Source: Candidatus Methanomethylophilaceae archaeon (lineage in GTDB: Archaea > Thermoplasmatota > Thermoplasmata > Methanomassiliicoccales > Methanomethylophilaceae). From it: DNA of 64,000 nt. Numbering within the stretch: position 1 is the first letter of the stretch; each line of letters opens with the position of its first letter. A program made the position numbers and the translations under genes. The notes beneath the pieces were generated by a model. That model did not search any database, was not told the origin of the DNA, and saw only the letters and a list, made by a program, of their open reading frames with translations. Below are positions 25,426 through 34,460 of the stretch, piece after piece. The stretch spans positions 105,476 through 169,475 of the forward strand of contig CALUOK010000002.1 in the NCBI GenBank assembly GCA_944322255.1, in the 5' to 3' direction.

Positions 25426-27054
25426 ATGGGTAACGACGGATTCCTCATTGGGTCGGGGGCCGTCGACATTTGGCCTACGCAAACACCGAAACTAAACTTC
25501 CGCAAGGTGATTGGGGACCTCTTCATCGATTCCGACAGCACCGAAGAGCAGATGGAATCTGATGTGCCAGATCATGATGTCGTGGTTGAGAGTAGAGACG
25601 AACCGCAGAGGGACGACCTTCCCAAGTGGATCAACACGAAAGTCAATACGGATCTGCTCATGACGGACATATTCAGGCCGGGAGCCAACCACATCTCGGA
25701 CGGAATGCGTGGCGGAGGTAAGACGCATCAATCAGTGGCATACGGGGAGCTGATGGTCAAAGGAGCATTCCCCAGCATGCCCCGGGTGGAGATTTTGACC
25801 AACATCATCTTCGTCAAGCGTGTCAGCAAAACTGGCCCGCTGGACGACCAGTTCGTGATGGAGACCCCTCCGGGAGTGCATCACATAACCAGCATGGAAG
25901 AGATGTTTCGCACCATCACCAAACTCTTCATGAAGTATGGTAGAACCGATGTGATGTTTCTGTTGATTCTGGACGAGGCGCAGAACTATCTGCTCGCCGA
26001 TGAGTATCAGCAGGATACAAGCATCAATTTCATCAAGTTGTACGGGACGACACGCAAATTCAATCTGTGCATCTGGCTCTTGACGCCCAGCATCAACAAT
26101 TTGCCCCCTAGAGCAAGGAATTTCTTGGACGGAGACCCGTCTGGCTATGTCACATGCCAGTGGCGTAAGAACAAACATGCTGCCATGGAATATATCCGCG
26201 AGCATCACATCACGGATGCGGATCCTCGTGAGTTCACAACCATGAAGATGGGACAGAACGCCGTCCCAGTCCAATTCAGAGTGGGCAGCACATCATGGAC
26301 CCGTCCTCTGGAGGAACTGGAGATCGGCGAGTACGGATACGATCATCTGGCTAATGCGGATTTCCGCGTGAGTAAGAGTAGGCAACAGGACCGTCAGTTC
26401 GATTTCACCCGCTTTCTGGAGGTCTGCTCAGATGTTCCCTCATACAAGATCACCAGCGTCATGCAACACTTCTTCGACGTCATGGATGGCAAAGCCCGTG
26501 ACGAGGACTTGGAGGAGCAACAGCAGACGGACCCCAAGGTGGAGGAGGCTGGAAGGATAGCCAGGATGCGTGAGCTCAACCTCACGTTCGACCAGATCGA
26601 GTACATCACCGGCACACCAGCATCCACATGCCGCCTCTGGCTGAAGAAGTATGGATCCAACTCCGCATCCGGTGAGCACGATGGCACCGGAAGTCCCACA
26701 CGGACAGGCAGCGGAGGGTCTGTCCGGCCCGTTCGCGGGAGGTCTCCGAAAGGAGACTCCCGCACGGGTTCAGGAATGCCTGAAACACCCTCTGATGACC
26801 CCGAAATTACCCTGGAAAACGACGGTTTTTCGGGTGATTCTAAGAAACCGAGTGTTGCGCAAAATGAAGATAGCCAGCATTCTGCGCAGCAGCAACTCAA
26901 CCCCCCTTCCCACGCGCCGTATATATCTATTCCTAGGCCCCCCGTCGATGAGGCGGATTCGTGCTCGGAGTTGCGGGAGGCCCCTCGGACGGTTGGCAGT
27001 CAAATCCCCCCTAAAACAGGCGACAGCAACATCGAAGGGGGTGGGGCGGAATGA
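25426..27054 (+). CDS. P-loop ATPase (HerA/FtsK- or Zot-like) with C-terminal HTH
   Basis: A 542-residue protein. Walker A GMRGGGKT at 93-100, Walker B VMFLLILDEAQ at 176-186, then a sensor-like segment (CIWLLTPSINNLPPRAR, 215-231). The DEAQ box and overall spacing fit additional-strand pumping ATPases (HerA/FtsK, viral packaging, Zot-like). A helix-turn-helix (LTFDQIEYITGTPASTCRLWL, about 386-406) follows, then a Ser/Pro/Gly-rich, probably disordered tail of about 130 residues. The HTH suggests recognition of specific DNA, so DNA translocation, packaging or partition is the best guess. It overlaps the next gene by 4 bp. Confidence 0.75.
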   Translation: MGNDGFLIGSGAVDIWPTQTPKLNFRKVIGDLFIDSDSTEEQMESDVPDHDVVVESRDEPQRDDLPKWINTKVNTDLLMTDIFRPGANHISDGMRGGGKTHQSVAYGELMVKGAFPSMPRVEILTNIIFVKRVSKTGPLDDQFVMETPPGVHHITSMEEMFRTITKLFMKYGRTDVMFLLILDEAQNYLLADEYQQDTSINFIKLYGTTRKFNLCIWLLTPSINNLPPRARNFLDGDPSGYVTCQWRKNKHAAMEYIREHHITDADPREFTTMKMGQNAVPVQFRVGSTSWTRPLEELEIGEYGYDHLANADFRVSKSRQQDRQFDFTRFLEVCSDVPSYKITSVMQHFFDVMDGKARDEDLEEQQQTDPKVEEAGRIARMRELNLTFDQIEYITGTPASTCRLWLKKYGSNSASGEHDGTGSPTRTGSGGSVRPVRGRSPKGDSRTGSGMPETPSDDPEITLENDGFSGDSKKPSVAQNEDSQHSAQQQLNPPSHAPYISIPRPPVDEADSCSELREAPRTVGSQIPPKTGDSNIEGGGAE

Positions 27055-28217
27055 TCGGATTCAGGTCGAGGAAGAGGGGCGATTCCGCCAAAGGGGACGT
27101 ACCCGGAACATGGAGGACGGAGAAGGTCCGTTGGATGGGGAGATCATACGAGATACCCGTCGATGCTGAGGGCCATGTCCCCATGGACGCCATGGTGATG
27201 CGCTATCAGGAGATGGGCAACAGCAGTCGTGACAAGAGCAGATCGTCATCCAGGATCATCTATCCCCGTAACGCGACCCCGATGGACATCGTCCAGTGGT
27301 GGGCCGACCCGTCCTCGTGCGACGTCGATGGAATCGACACGAAGAATCCCAGGGTCTACGACGTCTCCGGAATCAAAGGAAGGGAGATGCGCAGGGTCCA
27401 AAGCAGAATCGGCGTTATCACACCGTCCCAGGAGGAACAGAGACGCATCCGCACGATCATCGCCAATGCGTTCACAGCCGAGGAGCTCGAAGAGATGACC
27501 CGTGGGCCGTCCTTCGTCATACGCACCGTTGCTGACGGAGGAAGGGCTTACGGATACTACCTCATGAACGGGGACGGTGTCAAGGTCCCTATCATCACCC
27601 TCGAAGAGGGTGTGAGTGCCGATTCGGTGATCCACGAGACAGTCCATCATGCCAGGACCACACGTCCCAAGGGGAGGACCACATCGTGCGCGTATCCGCA
27701 GAAGGCGGACGGCTCGTTCGACATGAAGACTTATCTCAAGCTCTCCGAGCAGGAGAAGCTGACCCTTCGCGATGCGGAGGAGTCCGCAACGACGGCTGAG
27801 GCCACGGCGAGAAGCCACACGGATCCGCACCCCAGCGGATACTGGGACAAAGCCGGAGGACACGAGGCGTATCTGGCGGACCGCAAGACACTGTCCTCCC
27901 ATTGCAAAGGTAAGGATTGCACGCTGAAGGGACTCCCCGCGATCAAAGTGGTCGAGAAGGAGTACGACGGACTCAACATCGCCAAGGCGATCATACTCTC
28001 GAACAAACCCGCTGGGGAATCCGTCAAGGAGGTCCGCAATGCACAGTCCGAAGGTGGAAAGAAGCCGTTGACGGCAGCAGTGAAGGAGGATGCGGAGAAG
28101 AAGACGAAAGGACCACAGAAGAGAACCAATCCAAACAAATCCAAGAGTTCTCCAACAAAAACCAGGGATTCTCCAACGAAATCCAACAAGAATCCAAGGG
28201 GAGGTCCGAAGAAATGA
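27051..28217 (+). CDS. HExxH (zincin-like) protein with shared operon motif
   Basis: A 388-residue protein. The shared operon motif (IIYPRNATPMDIVQWW, then DVDGID) lies at about 69-96. A zinc-peptidase motif HETVHH lies at 195-200, with acidic candidates for the third ligand in DAEESATTAE (241-250). The last 50 residues are lysine/serine/proline-rich and basic. It may be a metallopeptidase that matures operon products, or a structural protein with a degenerate site. It overlaps its neighbours at both ends (ATGA each), which indicates strict coupling. Confidence 0.7.
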   Translation: MIGFRSRKRGDSAKGDVPGTWRTEKVRWMGRSYEIPVDAEGHVPMDAMVMRYQEMGNSSRDKSRSSSRIIYPRNATPMDIVQWWADPSSCDVDGIDTKNPRVYDVSGIKGREMRRVQSRIGVITPSQEEQRRIRTIIANAFTAEELEEMTRGPSFVIRTVADGGRAYGYYLMNGDGVKVPIITLEEGVSADSVIHETVHHARTTRPKGRTTSCAYPQKADGSFDMKTYLKLSEQEKLTLRDAEESATTAEATARSHTDPHPSGYWDKAGGHEAYLADRKTLSSHCKGKDCTLKGLPAIKVVEKEYDGLNIAKAIILSNKPAGESVKEVRNAQSEGGKKPLTAAVKEDAEKKTKGPQKRTNPNKSKSSPTKTRDSPTKSNKNPRGGPKK

Positions 28218-28438
28218 CGGTCGCTAGAACCTCAACGATTATCTACGGATCGAGTCAATTCGTAGACGTTGCGCAGCTTATCCCGTCATGCGATGCGACC
28301 GTGCATCATGGGATGCGCATGTCCAAGCCCGGACCCGTCGGAACGATGGAACAGGTCGGTCGCAGCTCAGCCCGCACGCCGGAGATGAACGCGGGGATGG
28401 AAACAGCCGGCACACGCAAGGAGCGTGAGCTATGCTGA
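28214..28438 (+). CDS. Small hypothetical protein in the operon
   Basis: This 74-residue reading frame starts in an ATGA overlap with the gene before it and ends seven bases into the next gene (28432). The seamless packing is the main evidence that it is real. It has no recognisable domain and is polar with several Met and Gly residues. Confidence 0.55.
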   Translation: MTVARTSTIIYGSSQFVDVAQLIPSCDATVHHGMRMSKPGPVGTMEQVGRSSARTPEMNAGMETAGTRKERELC

Positions 28439-29109
28439 GCACACCAAAGTTAAGGCTGAAATCCGAGAAAGGCAACCTGTACGGATTCATCGCAGATTGG
28501 AACGTCGTTATCCTGGACGGGAGCGGCAAGACACTGAAGGACAACATACCCGGATACTCCAGAGAATCGGATGTCGCCTACGGCGACATGGACAAGGCAG
28601 GATCCAAACTGACGGGCATCTTCGAGGATGACGAGCTCAAGACATTCAACACGGCCAAGAGCATCTCCGAGAAGACGTCTGCTCTGAAGGATCTGTTCGG
28701 TGCATGCGCAACGGTTCCGGAGGGTTTCGTGGTAGGAACCGACCCTTCGAAGATCATGAAATACGTCGGAGAATGGAGTTCCAGACCCGGAAGGCGTTAC
28801 CCCGCCACCGTCCCCGGAGTCGACGTGAAACTGACGGACGGCTCCCGTGAACTCCTGGCCATGGTCGCGTTCGAGGGACACAAACGCATGGACGTCGCCG
28901 TTTACTGCGAGGGCATTCTGACAGCGATGTGGGGACACAAGTTCCGCATTCCCGACGAATACCTCTACGACAGCGAAATTGCATCGCTTCGCGGGTTCGC
29001 CGACATGGATCCAGGCACGATGAAACCGTTCGTGGAAGCATACCGTGACGACATCCTGGAGAACTACGACACGCCCATAGGTCGCGAGATCGTCAGCAGA
29101 TTCGGCTGA
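28432..29109 (+). CDS. Hypothetical soluble protein
   Basis: A 225-residue mixed alpha/beta protein with no signal or membrane segment. The middle segment VGEWSSRPGRRYP...PGVD (about 111-130) is a weak match to the motif shared by other operon proteins. No family was recognised. It begins inside the preceding small gene behind AAGGAGCGTGAG. Confidence 0.65.
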   Translation: MLSTPKLRLKSEKGNLYGFIADWNVVILDGSGKTLKDNIPGYSRESDVAYGDMDKAGSKLTGIFEDDELKTFNTAKSISEKTSALKDLFGACATVPEGFVVGTDPSKIMKYVGEWSSRPGRRYPATVPGVDVKLTDGSRELLAMVAFEGHKRMDVAVYCEGILTAMWGHKFRIPDEYLYDSEIASLRGFADMDPGTMKPFVEAYRDDILENYDTPIGREIVSRFG

Positions 29110-29130
29110 ACCTACAAACCTCACACTGAT

Positions 29131-29301
29131 ATGCCCATGGAGCCACACCATCGCCTCGCGGACAAGGCGACAGGTGCCATGGGTGATGCCCACGTCCGGG
29201 TCGGCGAAAAGCCGGAAGGGATCGTCCGCCACGCACGCGAAGGACCGCACAACCGAGAGAGACGCGGTCGAGTGGAACAGCTCGGTGACACCAAGAGGTG
29301 A
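29131..29301 (+). CDS. Possible small basic protein
   Basis: A 56-residue open frame (starts MPMEPHHRLADK) rich in His, Arg and Glu. It fills the only sizeable gap in the operon, and its stop overlaps the ribosome-binding GAGGTGA of the next gene. There is no Shine-Dalgarno sequence upstream, so it may be untranslated spacer. Confidence 0.35.
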   Translation: MPMEPHHRLADKATGAMGDAHVRVGEKPEGIVRHAREGPHNRERRGRVEQLGDTKR

Positions 29302-29306
29302 ACAGA

Positions 29307-30368
29307 ATGGTGGAAACCGACGCGAAGGATATGGCGGTCAAATACGCTAGACTAGCCAGACTACAGACGAAGAACGGGAGGAATGCCATCCAGATCGCCA
29401 GACTGAACAGCCAGACGGACAAACTGCGCCAGGGCAAGGGCCATGGCGTAGCTATTCTGGCCAGTCCGGAGAACATCGACGACCAGATCGCCAAAGCCGA
29501 GGCAGCGGTGGAGGAGTCGGAGAGAAAGAAGAAGGATGCCAAGAAGAACAAGAAGGATGCCAAGAAGGAGCTCGCGCTCAAGAGGATCAACGATGGGAAG
29601 GCGAAAGCGGTCGTTCTCTACAACGAGAAGGGACAGCCCATAGACATTCATGGAAATGTCGTGACTCTCACAGATCCGAGGACCGGCGAGCCCGTCAGCT
29701 TCGAGACGTCCGGAGTTCGCATTCCCAACAAGCAGATCAGGGAGCATGAGAAGCAGGTCAGGACCAGACGCAGCATGACCGCCGATGGGAAGGTCACTGC
29801 CAGCACGGTCTATCCCGCGAATCCGACACCTGAGCAGTACATCCAGCACATGAAACACCCTGGACGCACGGACATCGCTGGTGTCGATGCCCCGAAGGAT
29901 GCCAAACCCACAAAGAACGGCAACAACAAGGGCAGAGGCAGAGGTGGCAACAACAAGAATCCGAAGGACAAGGCCCCTAAGAAAGACAATGGCAAGAACC
30001 CCACGCTTGTCAAAGACGAGGCTCTGACCAACAAGGTTCTGGAAAAGGCAGGGGTGGACAAATCCATGTCCGATCACATCGCCGTTTTCAGACTCGGTAG
30101 CATTTCTGGAGGGAAGCATCTCGCCGAATCCCGTTGGGGACACACGATTGAGAAGCTGTACGCCGACAAGGACGGGGTTCTGTATGCTCTGGCATCGAAG
30201 GATGGTAAGACCTACTGGGCTACGGGATACAATCCCAACAGCGGATTCTGGTCTGGAAAACTGGAGGTCAACAGGAACCAGGCCAGGTCTATGGCCAAGG
30301 GCATGGAGCTGGTGATGGACAACACAGGATCCACCGGAGGTTCCAACTCCTGCAAGGGAGGTCGCTGA
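29307..30368 (+). CDS. Hypothetical basic protein with coiled coil and shared operon motif
   Basis: A 353-residue protein. A Lys-rich coiled-coil segment (about 66-96; repeated KKDAKKNKKDAKK), then the shared motif at about 164-196 (STVYPANPTPEQYIQ, HPGRTDIAGVD), a Gly/Asn/Lys low-complexity linker (about 205-240), and a C-terminal alpha/beta domain (about 255-340; HIAVFRLGSI and YWATGYNPNSGFW). ATG 29307 is preferred to GTG 29298, which lies inside the ribosome site. Nucleic-acid binding or virion/assembly packing is a fair guess from the charge. No family was recognised. Confidence 0.65.
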   Translation: MVETDAKDMAVKYARLARLQTKNGRNAIQIARLNSQTDKLRQGKGHGVAILASPENIDDQIAKAEAAVEESERKKKDAKKNKKDAKKELALKRINDGKAKAVVLYNEKGQPIDIHGNVVTLTDPRTGEPVSFETSGVRIPNKQIREHEKQVRTRRSMTADGKVTASTVYPANPTPEQYIQHMKHPGRTDIAGVDAPKDAKPTKNGNNKGRGRGGNNKNPKDKAPKKDNGKNPTLVKDEALTNKVLEKAGVDKSMSDHIAVFRLGSISGGKHLAESRWGHTIEKLYADKDGVLYALASKDGKTYWATGYNPNSGFWSGKLEVNRNQARSMAKGMELVMDNTGSTGGSNSCKGGR

Positions 30369-30369
30369 T

Positions 30370-31479
30370 ATGGCGGTCTATCCTGAGCAGAAGGTGGCCT
30401 CCATACAGGAACACATCCTGGGAATGTATGAGGAACGTTTCGGACAGGATGCGAAGAACAGATTCGCGTCGGAGATAGATGTCTTGAAACAGCAGAGACA
30501 CTGCACCACGCAGCAGGCCATCAAGATGATGTGTGACGGTGGCAGGTTCCTCGTGTCCACCGATTCCATGGCCGAGTTCCTGAAGATCGTCGGCATCATC
30601 GATGGAAAGAAACGCAGTGCCGCGAAGATCATGGAGCTCTACAGGGATGCCGTGGCCAATGCCGGTTCGAAACTCTACAGCTCCATCAAACAGGAGTCCA
30701 AGAATTCACCGGTTGCATCGATTCAGTCCCCGAAGACATCCTACAACAAGGACATCATCAAGGCCGTCCAGGATCACATCCTGAACGAGTTCGGTGATGA
30801 TGAGTACGATGACGACCTCACGCCGGAGGAAAGGTTCGTGGATCAGATCAACAGCATGATCGGCGGACAGATAAGGACTCCACAGGATGCTTTGAAACAG
30901 TGGGTTGAGGGTGCCGCTCCTGAAATCTACGATGTGGACAAGGCGAGATTCCTGAAAAGCATCGGTGTCGACGATGGGAAGCATCATGAGGCATACGAAT
31001 CCGCCCAGCTCTATGACAGCATCATGCTCCGCGACGGCATGAAGCTCTACAATCAGATCGTCTCTGGCAAGAGGAAACCTAAAAAGCCCTCTGCATCCAG
31101 CGAATCCCTGAAGGGCTCCCTGGCATCCGCTGGCGGAAAGGTAAAAGGCGGCCTTTCTCGCGTGGGAACGAGCAGGAAGGCCAATGGAACCGCCGTTCCG
31201 GAAGCAACGGAAACGGGAATCCAGGCCATCTACTACGACCCTGCGGAATCTGAGAGATTCGGTCGTGACGTCTTCGACGTCGTCATCAGTCTCAAGGGTC
31301 TGAAGAAAAAGATGTGGGTCAAGGATTACGATCCGAACACAGGGGCATACAAGCGTGCCTATCCGGACCAGTCCTCGGCGGACATCAAGGCCCATGCCAA
31401 GGGGCATGTGAAGGTCAGAACGTTTGTGGCACCGTCACGCATCCCTGGCAGATTCAGAGGATCTAGAGGAGTGAACTGA
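30370..31479 (+). CDS. Hypothetical protein with an internal duplication
   Basis: A 369-residue protein. Two related modules of about 98 residues occur at about 9-106 and 132-230. Both have a VxxIQEHIL/VQDHIL start, a Txx(Q/D)A(I/L)K centre, FLK(I/S)xGxxDGK, and an LYxxxxxxxGxKLY end. A basic Ser/Gly linker follows, then a short C-terminal domain (about 285-360; KKMWVKDYDPNTGAYKRAY). One base separates it from the preceding stop. The duplication suggests a repeated binding surface. No family was recognised. Confidence 0.65.
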   Translation: MAVYPEQKVASIQEHILGMYEERFGQDAKNRFASEIDVLKQQRHCTTQQAIKMMCDGGRFLVSTDSMAEFLKIVGIIDGKKRSAAKIMELYRDAVANAGSKLYSSIKQESKNSPVASIQSPKTSYNKDIIKAVQDHILNEFGDDEYDDDLTPEERFVDQINSMIGGQIRTPQDALKQWVEGAAPEIYDVDKARFLKSIGVDDGKHHEAYESAQLYDSIMLRDGMKLYNQIVSGKRKPKKPSASSESLKGSLASAGGKVKGGLSRVGTSRKANGTAVPEATETGIQAIYYDPAESERFGRDVFDVVISLKGLKKKMWVKDYDPNTGAYKRAYPDQSSADIKAHAKGHVKVRTFVAPSRIPGRFRGSRGVN

Positions 31480-31480
31480 G

Positions 31481-32140
31481 ATGCCGGAGTACACTCTCGA
31501 TGTCTTCGGCAAGAGGTCGAAGTTCATCGCAAAGGACGCAGACGAGGCCCGGAAGCTCATCACTCGTACACTCGGAAACGAGGAAGTCGACGAAGCGACG
31601 CTAATCGGCCCATCTGGGCAGATGTGGTCGCTTTGGCATACCCGTGACGAGGATGGTCTGGCTGGATGGAGGTACAAGGACACCTCTGGAGCCACAAGTC
31701 GGGTGTATCAGCACTTGGATCCCAAGCCCGGAACCCTATGGGCGGGGAAATGGCAGGGAATCTACGACATCAATGGCCAGTACATGGTCGCCTTCGATTC
31801 GATACAGTTCGATGACAACGATTTCGCGCTGGTCGGAGCCGTGTACTACACCACGTATGACGAGGATGGCGAGTTAGATGGAGGTTGGTTCGGATACAAT
31901 GAGCTCACCACATGGGAGGATTTCCTCGATTTCGTTGGTGTGAATCCCAAGAACGTCCATCTGATCGTCAAAGAATCCGACCCCAGATTCGACGACATCC
32001 AAGAGGCATTGGAGGCAGGAACATACAAAGCTGCATCTCCAAAGTCCAAAAGCCCCAAACAGAAACAGAAGACGACTGTTCCGAACAAGAACAGAACTTC
32101 GAACCGGAACGGCGGAAAAGGCAGAAGGAGGAAGAACTGA
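31481..32140 (+). CDS. Hypothetical protein with basic tail
   Basis: A 219-residue protein. It has an N-terminal YTLDVFGKRSKFIAKDADEARKLI stretch, resembling small alpha/beta peptide-binding folds, an aromatic-rich central domain (GWRYKD, GWFGYNELTTWEDFLDF), and a C-terminal Lys/Arg/Asn-rich disordered tail ending GGKGRRRKN. Such basic tails recur through the operon and could bind DNA. The stop TGA shares one base with the next ATG. Confidence 0.65.
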   Translation: MPEYTLDVFGKRSKFIAKDADEARKLITRTLGNEEVDEATLIGPSGQMWSLWHTRDEDGLAGWRYKDTSGATSRVYQHLDPKPGTLWAGKWQGIYDINGQYMVAFDSIQFDDNDFALVGAVYYTTYDEDGELDGGWFGYNELTTWEDFLDFVGVNPKNVHLIVKESDPRFDDIQEALEAGTYKAASPKSKSPKQKQKTTVPNKNRTSNRNGGKGRRRKN

Positions 32141-32691
32141 TGCCCGCATCCAAACCGAGGAAAAAGGCCGATCTCACTGTCGATGATTCCAAGTTTGGAT
32201 TCCGCACGACGGTATGTCCGAAGTGCGGAAAGGTCAATTGGGGTCCTGGAGAAACAATCTACGAGATTGGCAGCAGTACGACCCGCTACATCTGCAATAC
32301 ACAGACCCGTGGTGGGAAATGGTGCAATGCTACAGTGGATGTGAAAAGCATTGAACCGGACCTGGTATGGGTATCTCCCAACGGAAAATGGCACATTTCG
32401 GATCCATCAGTCGGCATGCCACATGAAGCTGCATATCGCAGCTTGGTGCAAGCGAGTGATGACGGGGAGGTGTACTGTACAATCCAGATGTATTCGGACG
32501 GTTCATTCCGCACGGATTGGGACGTTCCGAAATACGTCCTCGAAGCAGCGAAGAAGATTCTCAGGGCCAAAGCCGAAGAATCGACTAAATCCAGAAGTCC
32601 CAAATCGAAGGAGAGAACGACAATCAAGAAAACGAAGAGGAGGCGACGGCATGCCAAAGGGCAGAGCATCCAGAAGACCCCCGACGGATGA
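32140..32691 (+). CDS. Zinc-ribbon protein
   Basis: A 183-residue protein. CPKCGK (about 26-31) and a second pair, C51 and C62 (YICNTQTRGGKWC), form a plausible zinc ribbon. A short compact domain follows, and then a tail dominated by Lys, Arg and Ser. It could be a nucleic-acid-binding accessory factor. It overlaps the preceding gene by 1 base and the following one by 41 bases. Confidence 0.65.
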   Translation: MPASKPRKKADLTVDDSKFGFRTTVCPKCGKVNWGPGETIYEIGSSTTRYICNTQTRGGKWCNATVDVKSIEPDLVWVSPNGKWHISDPSVGMPHEAAYRSLVQASDDGEVYCTIQMYSDGSFRTDWDVPKYVLEAAKKILRAKAEESTKSRSPKSKERTTIKKTKRRRRHAKGQSIQKTPDG

Positions 32692-33127
32692 GGAGGTTCT
32701 ATCGAGGTATGTCCGCAAGAGCTGTCCTTCTCCGAGATCGGTGATGTCCAGTCTGTCCTCCATGGGATTCTCCCAGCAACACGTTTCACACGGAAGCTGG
32801 GAGAAATCCCACACCTATGATGGCATCCCAGTGGAGACTAAGATCGAATTCAGAATCTACACGAAGTCAAGGAGCAAGCCCAAGGACAAATGGAAGGCAC
32901 TCGAAGACGGGGTTGTGACCTCATACGGAATCGGATTCCAGTGGGTTCAGGTCCGTACCGAATCTGGTAAGGAGGTTACGGGAACTGTCGATGAACTGAG
33001 ATTGGTCATCGAATCGCCGATTGGAGGAACAAAGGAGAGGATCATCTCCACGGATCGTGATTGGAAGCAGATGATTCACGACCTCCCCTGGAAGGAGAGG
33101 TGGGTCTCGGAGGGGAAGGTGCGATGA
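32651..33127 (+). CDS. Hypothetical protein
   Basis: This 158-residue protein starts inside the previous gene behind AGGAGGCGACGGC. It has a basic, proline-rich N-terminus, then an alpha/beta region (KIEFRIYTKSRSKPKDKW, GIGFQWVQVRTESGKEV). No family was recognised. It overlaps the next gene by 4 bp (ATGA). Confidence 0.6.
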   Translation: MPKGRASRRPPTDEEVLSRYVRKSCPSPRSVMSSLSSMGFSQQHVSHGSWEKSHTYDGIPVETKIEFRIYTKSRSKPKDKWKALEDGVVTSYGIGFQWVQVRTESGKEVTGTVDELRLVIESPIGGTKERIISTDRDWKQMIHDLPWKERWVSEGKVR

Positions 33128-33498
33128 CCTACATGAGCCCCGCCGAGGAGGAACGCCGGCTCTCGGAGATCCGCGCATTCTGCAATGCCAACGGCATCCG
33201 GTGTTCCAAATCGATGAATTCGTACTATTTCCGCGTCCGTGGGAAGGCATATCGCGTGTCAAATCACACCGTAGAGGCATCGAATAAACGTGCTTACGAC
33301 AGGGATGGGAAGAAGAGACGCGAGCTGTACCATCCGAACGGACGTGAGAAGGATGTCACGTACATCCATGCATCGAGGTTCCGCATCCCTCAGATATACA
33401 TGGACCTCAAGCTGGGTGCGATTCTGGACGGCAGGGGCAGGGTCATCGGCTATACGTATAGGGGAGCGGGAGCGACATCCCGCTCCAGGAGGAGCTGA
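33124..33498 (+). CDS. Small basic hypothetical protein
   Basis: A 124-residue protein, strongly basic, with alternating strands (YYFRVRGKAYRVSNHTVEASN) resembling a small nucleic-acid-binding fold, and an Arg/Ser-rich C-terminus. It is coupled to both neighbours (ATGA upstream, shared base TGATG downstream). No family was recognised. Confidence 0.6.
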   Translation: MTYMSPAEEERRLSEIRAFCNANGIRCSKSMNSYYFRVRGKAYRVSNHTVEASNKRAYDRDGKKRRELYHPNGREKDVTYIHASRFRIPQIYMDLKLGAILDGRGRVIGYTYRGAGATSRSRRS

Positions 33499-34451
33499 TG
33501 AGTAAAGTGTACGAGTGGGCAAGGAAGTTCCAGTCTGGTCGCTCTGCCAGAGCGAGAGAATCGGATGGAAGGAGACAGGCGAAGACCACATTCGGAACGG
33601 ACCTGACAAGCAAGGAGTATGGAGTCTGGAAGAAGAATCCGGGAAGGTATGACATCGTAGGCATCGACACTCCCGATTCTTCGATTCCGACAGTTGAACA
33701 GAAAGCTTCTGTCGTGGACGATGTTCCGAAAACGGATGATGTGCCGGAGATCAAAAGGACGAGAACCAGACGCAAGAAGAGGAATGGATCGAAGAATGGC
33801 ATGGAGTATTCCGCTTCATGGTATCAGAAACTCCCATGGAAGACCGACCCCGTAAGAGCATCGCGTATGGCCGCCGAAGCGATGGCCATCGAGAACGTCG
33901 AGGACACGTCCGAGATGAAGGCATACCTGGAGGACAGCGCATACGACGAGATCGATGACGACTACGGTCGTGACAACAGGTCGATCGCACGTGCATACCA
34001 CAGGAAGATGTGGGAGGAGATGCGTGCTCAGGAGCTCTACGAGAACGGGATGTACTCGGAGAAGCCCGAATCTGAAACGGATGGGAAGTCCAAGCCGAAG
34101 AAGAAGCCTTTGACCAAGACTCAGAAACGCGACCTCAGAGATGGTGTCGCATTGGGCGTCTCTGCCGCTGGTCTCGGATTGTCTGTCGCATCGTTGATGA
34201 TGACGCTGAGCCCCAAGGCGCAGGCTGATCTCCATAGCCTAAGTCAGTTGGTCTACGATCATCTGAGGTTCGTAGATCCAAAAGGACTGAAGGCCGACTT
34301 CGGTAAAACTGAGGACAAGGCGGTAGAAGCCATCGAACGTCAGTTGATGGACAGGCAGGGTGCCGAGACACTGGCCAAACGCATCACAGCCACCGGAGGC
34401 AAGGGTTCAAGGACTCTGGCCAAAAGGATCCGTGAGTTCTCACAGTCCTGA
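33498..34451 (+). CDS. Hypothetical protein with shared motif and one hydrophobic helix
   Basis: A 317-residue protein. The shared operon motif (DLTSKEYGVWKKNPGRYDI, GIDTP) lies at about 35-59. A basic/acidic disordered middle follows. One hydrophobic helix (about 214-235; GVALGVSAAGLGLSVASLMMTL) could cross a membrane or pack in a protein core, and an Arg/Lys/Thr-rich amphipathic end follows. It is the last gene of the operon; a hairpin lies just after its stop. Confidence 0.65.
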   Translation: MSKVYEWARKFQSGRSARARESDGRRQAKTTFGTDLTSKEYGVWKKNPGRYDIVGIDTPDSSIPTVEQKASVVDDVPKTDDVPEIKRTRTRRKKRNGSKNGMEYSASWYQKLPWKTDPVRASRMAAEAMAIENVEDTSEMKAYLEDSAYDEIDDDYGRDNRSIARAYHRKMWEEMRAQELYENGMYSEKPESETDGKSKPKKKPLTKTQKRDLRDGVALGVSAAGLGLSVASLMMTLSPKAQADLHSLSQLVYDHLRFVDPKGLKADFGKTEDKAVEAIERQLMDRQGAETLAKRITATGGKGSRTLAKRIREFSQS

Positions 34452-34460
34452 GAAACCCTT

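Noticed and set aside
25426..27054. Conjugative VirB4/VirD4 protein or viral terminase
   Set aside because: Walker motifs and a DEAQ box are present but no family-specific motif could be confirmed, so only a general pumping-ATPase call is made.
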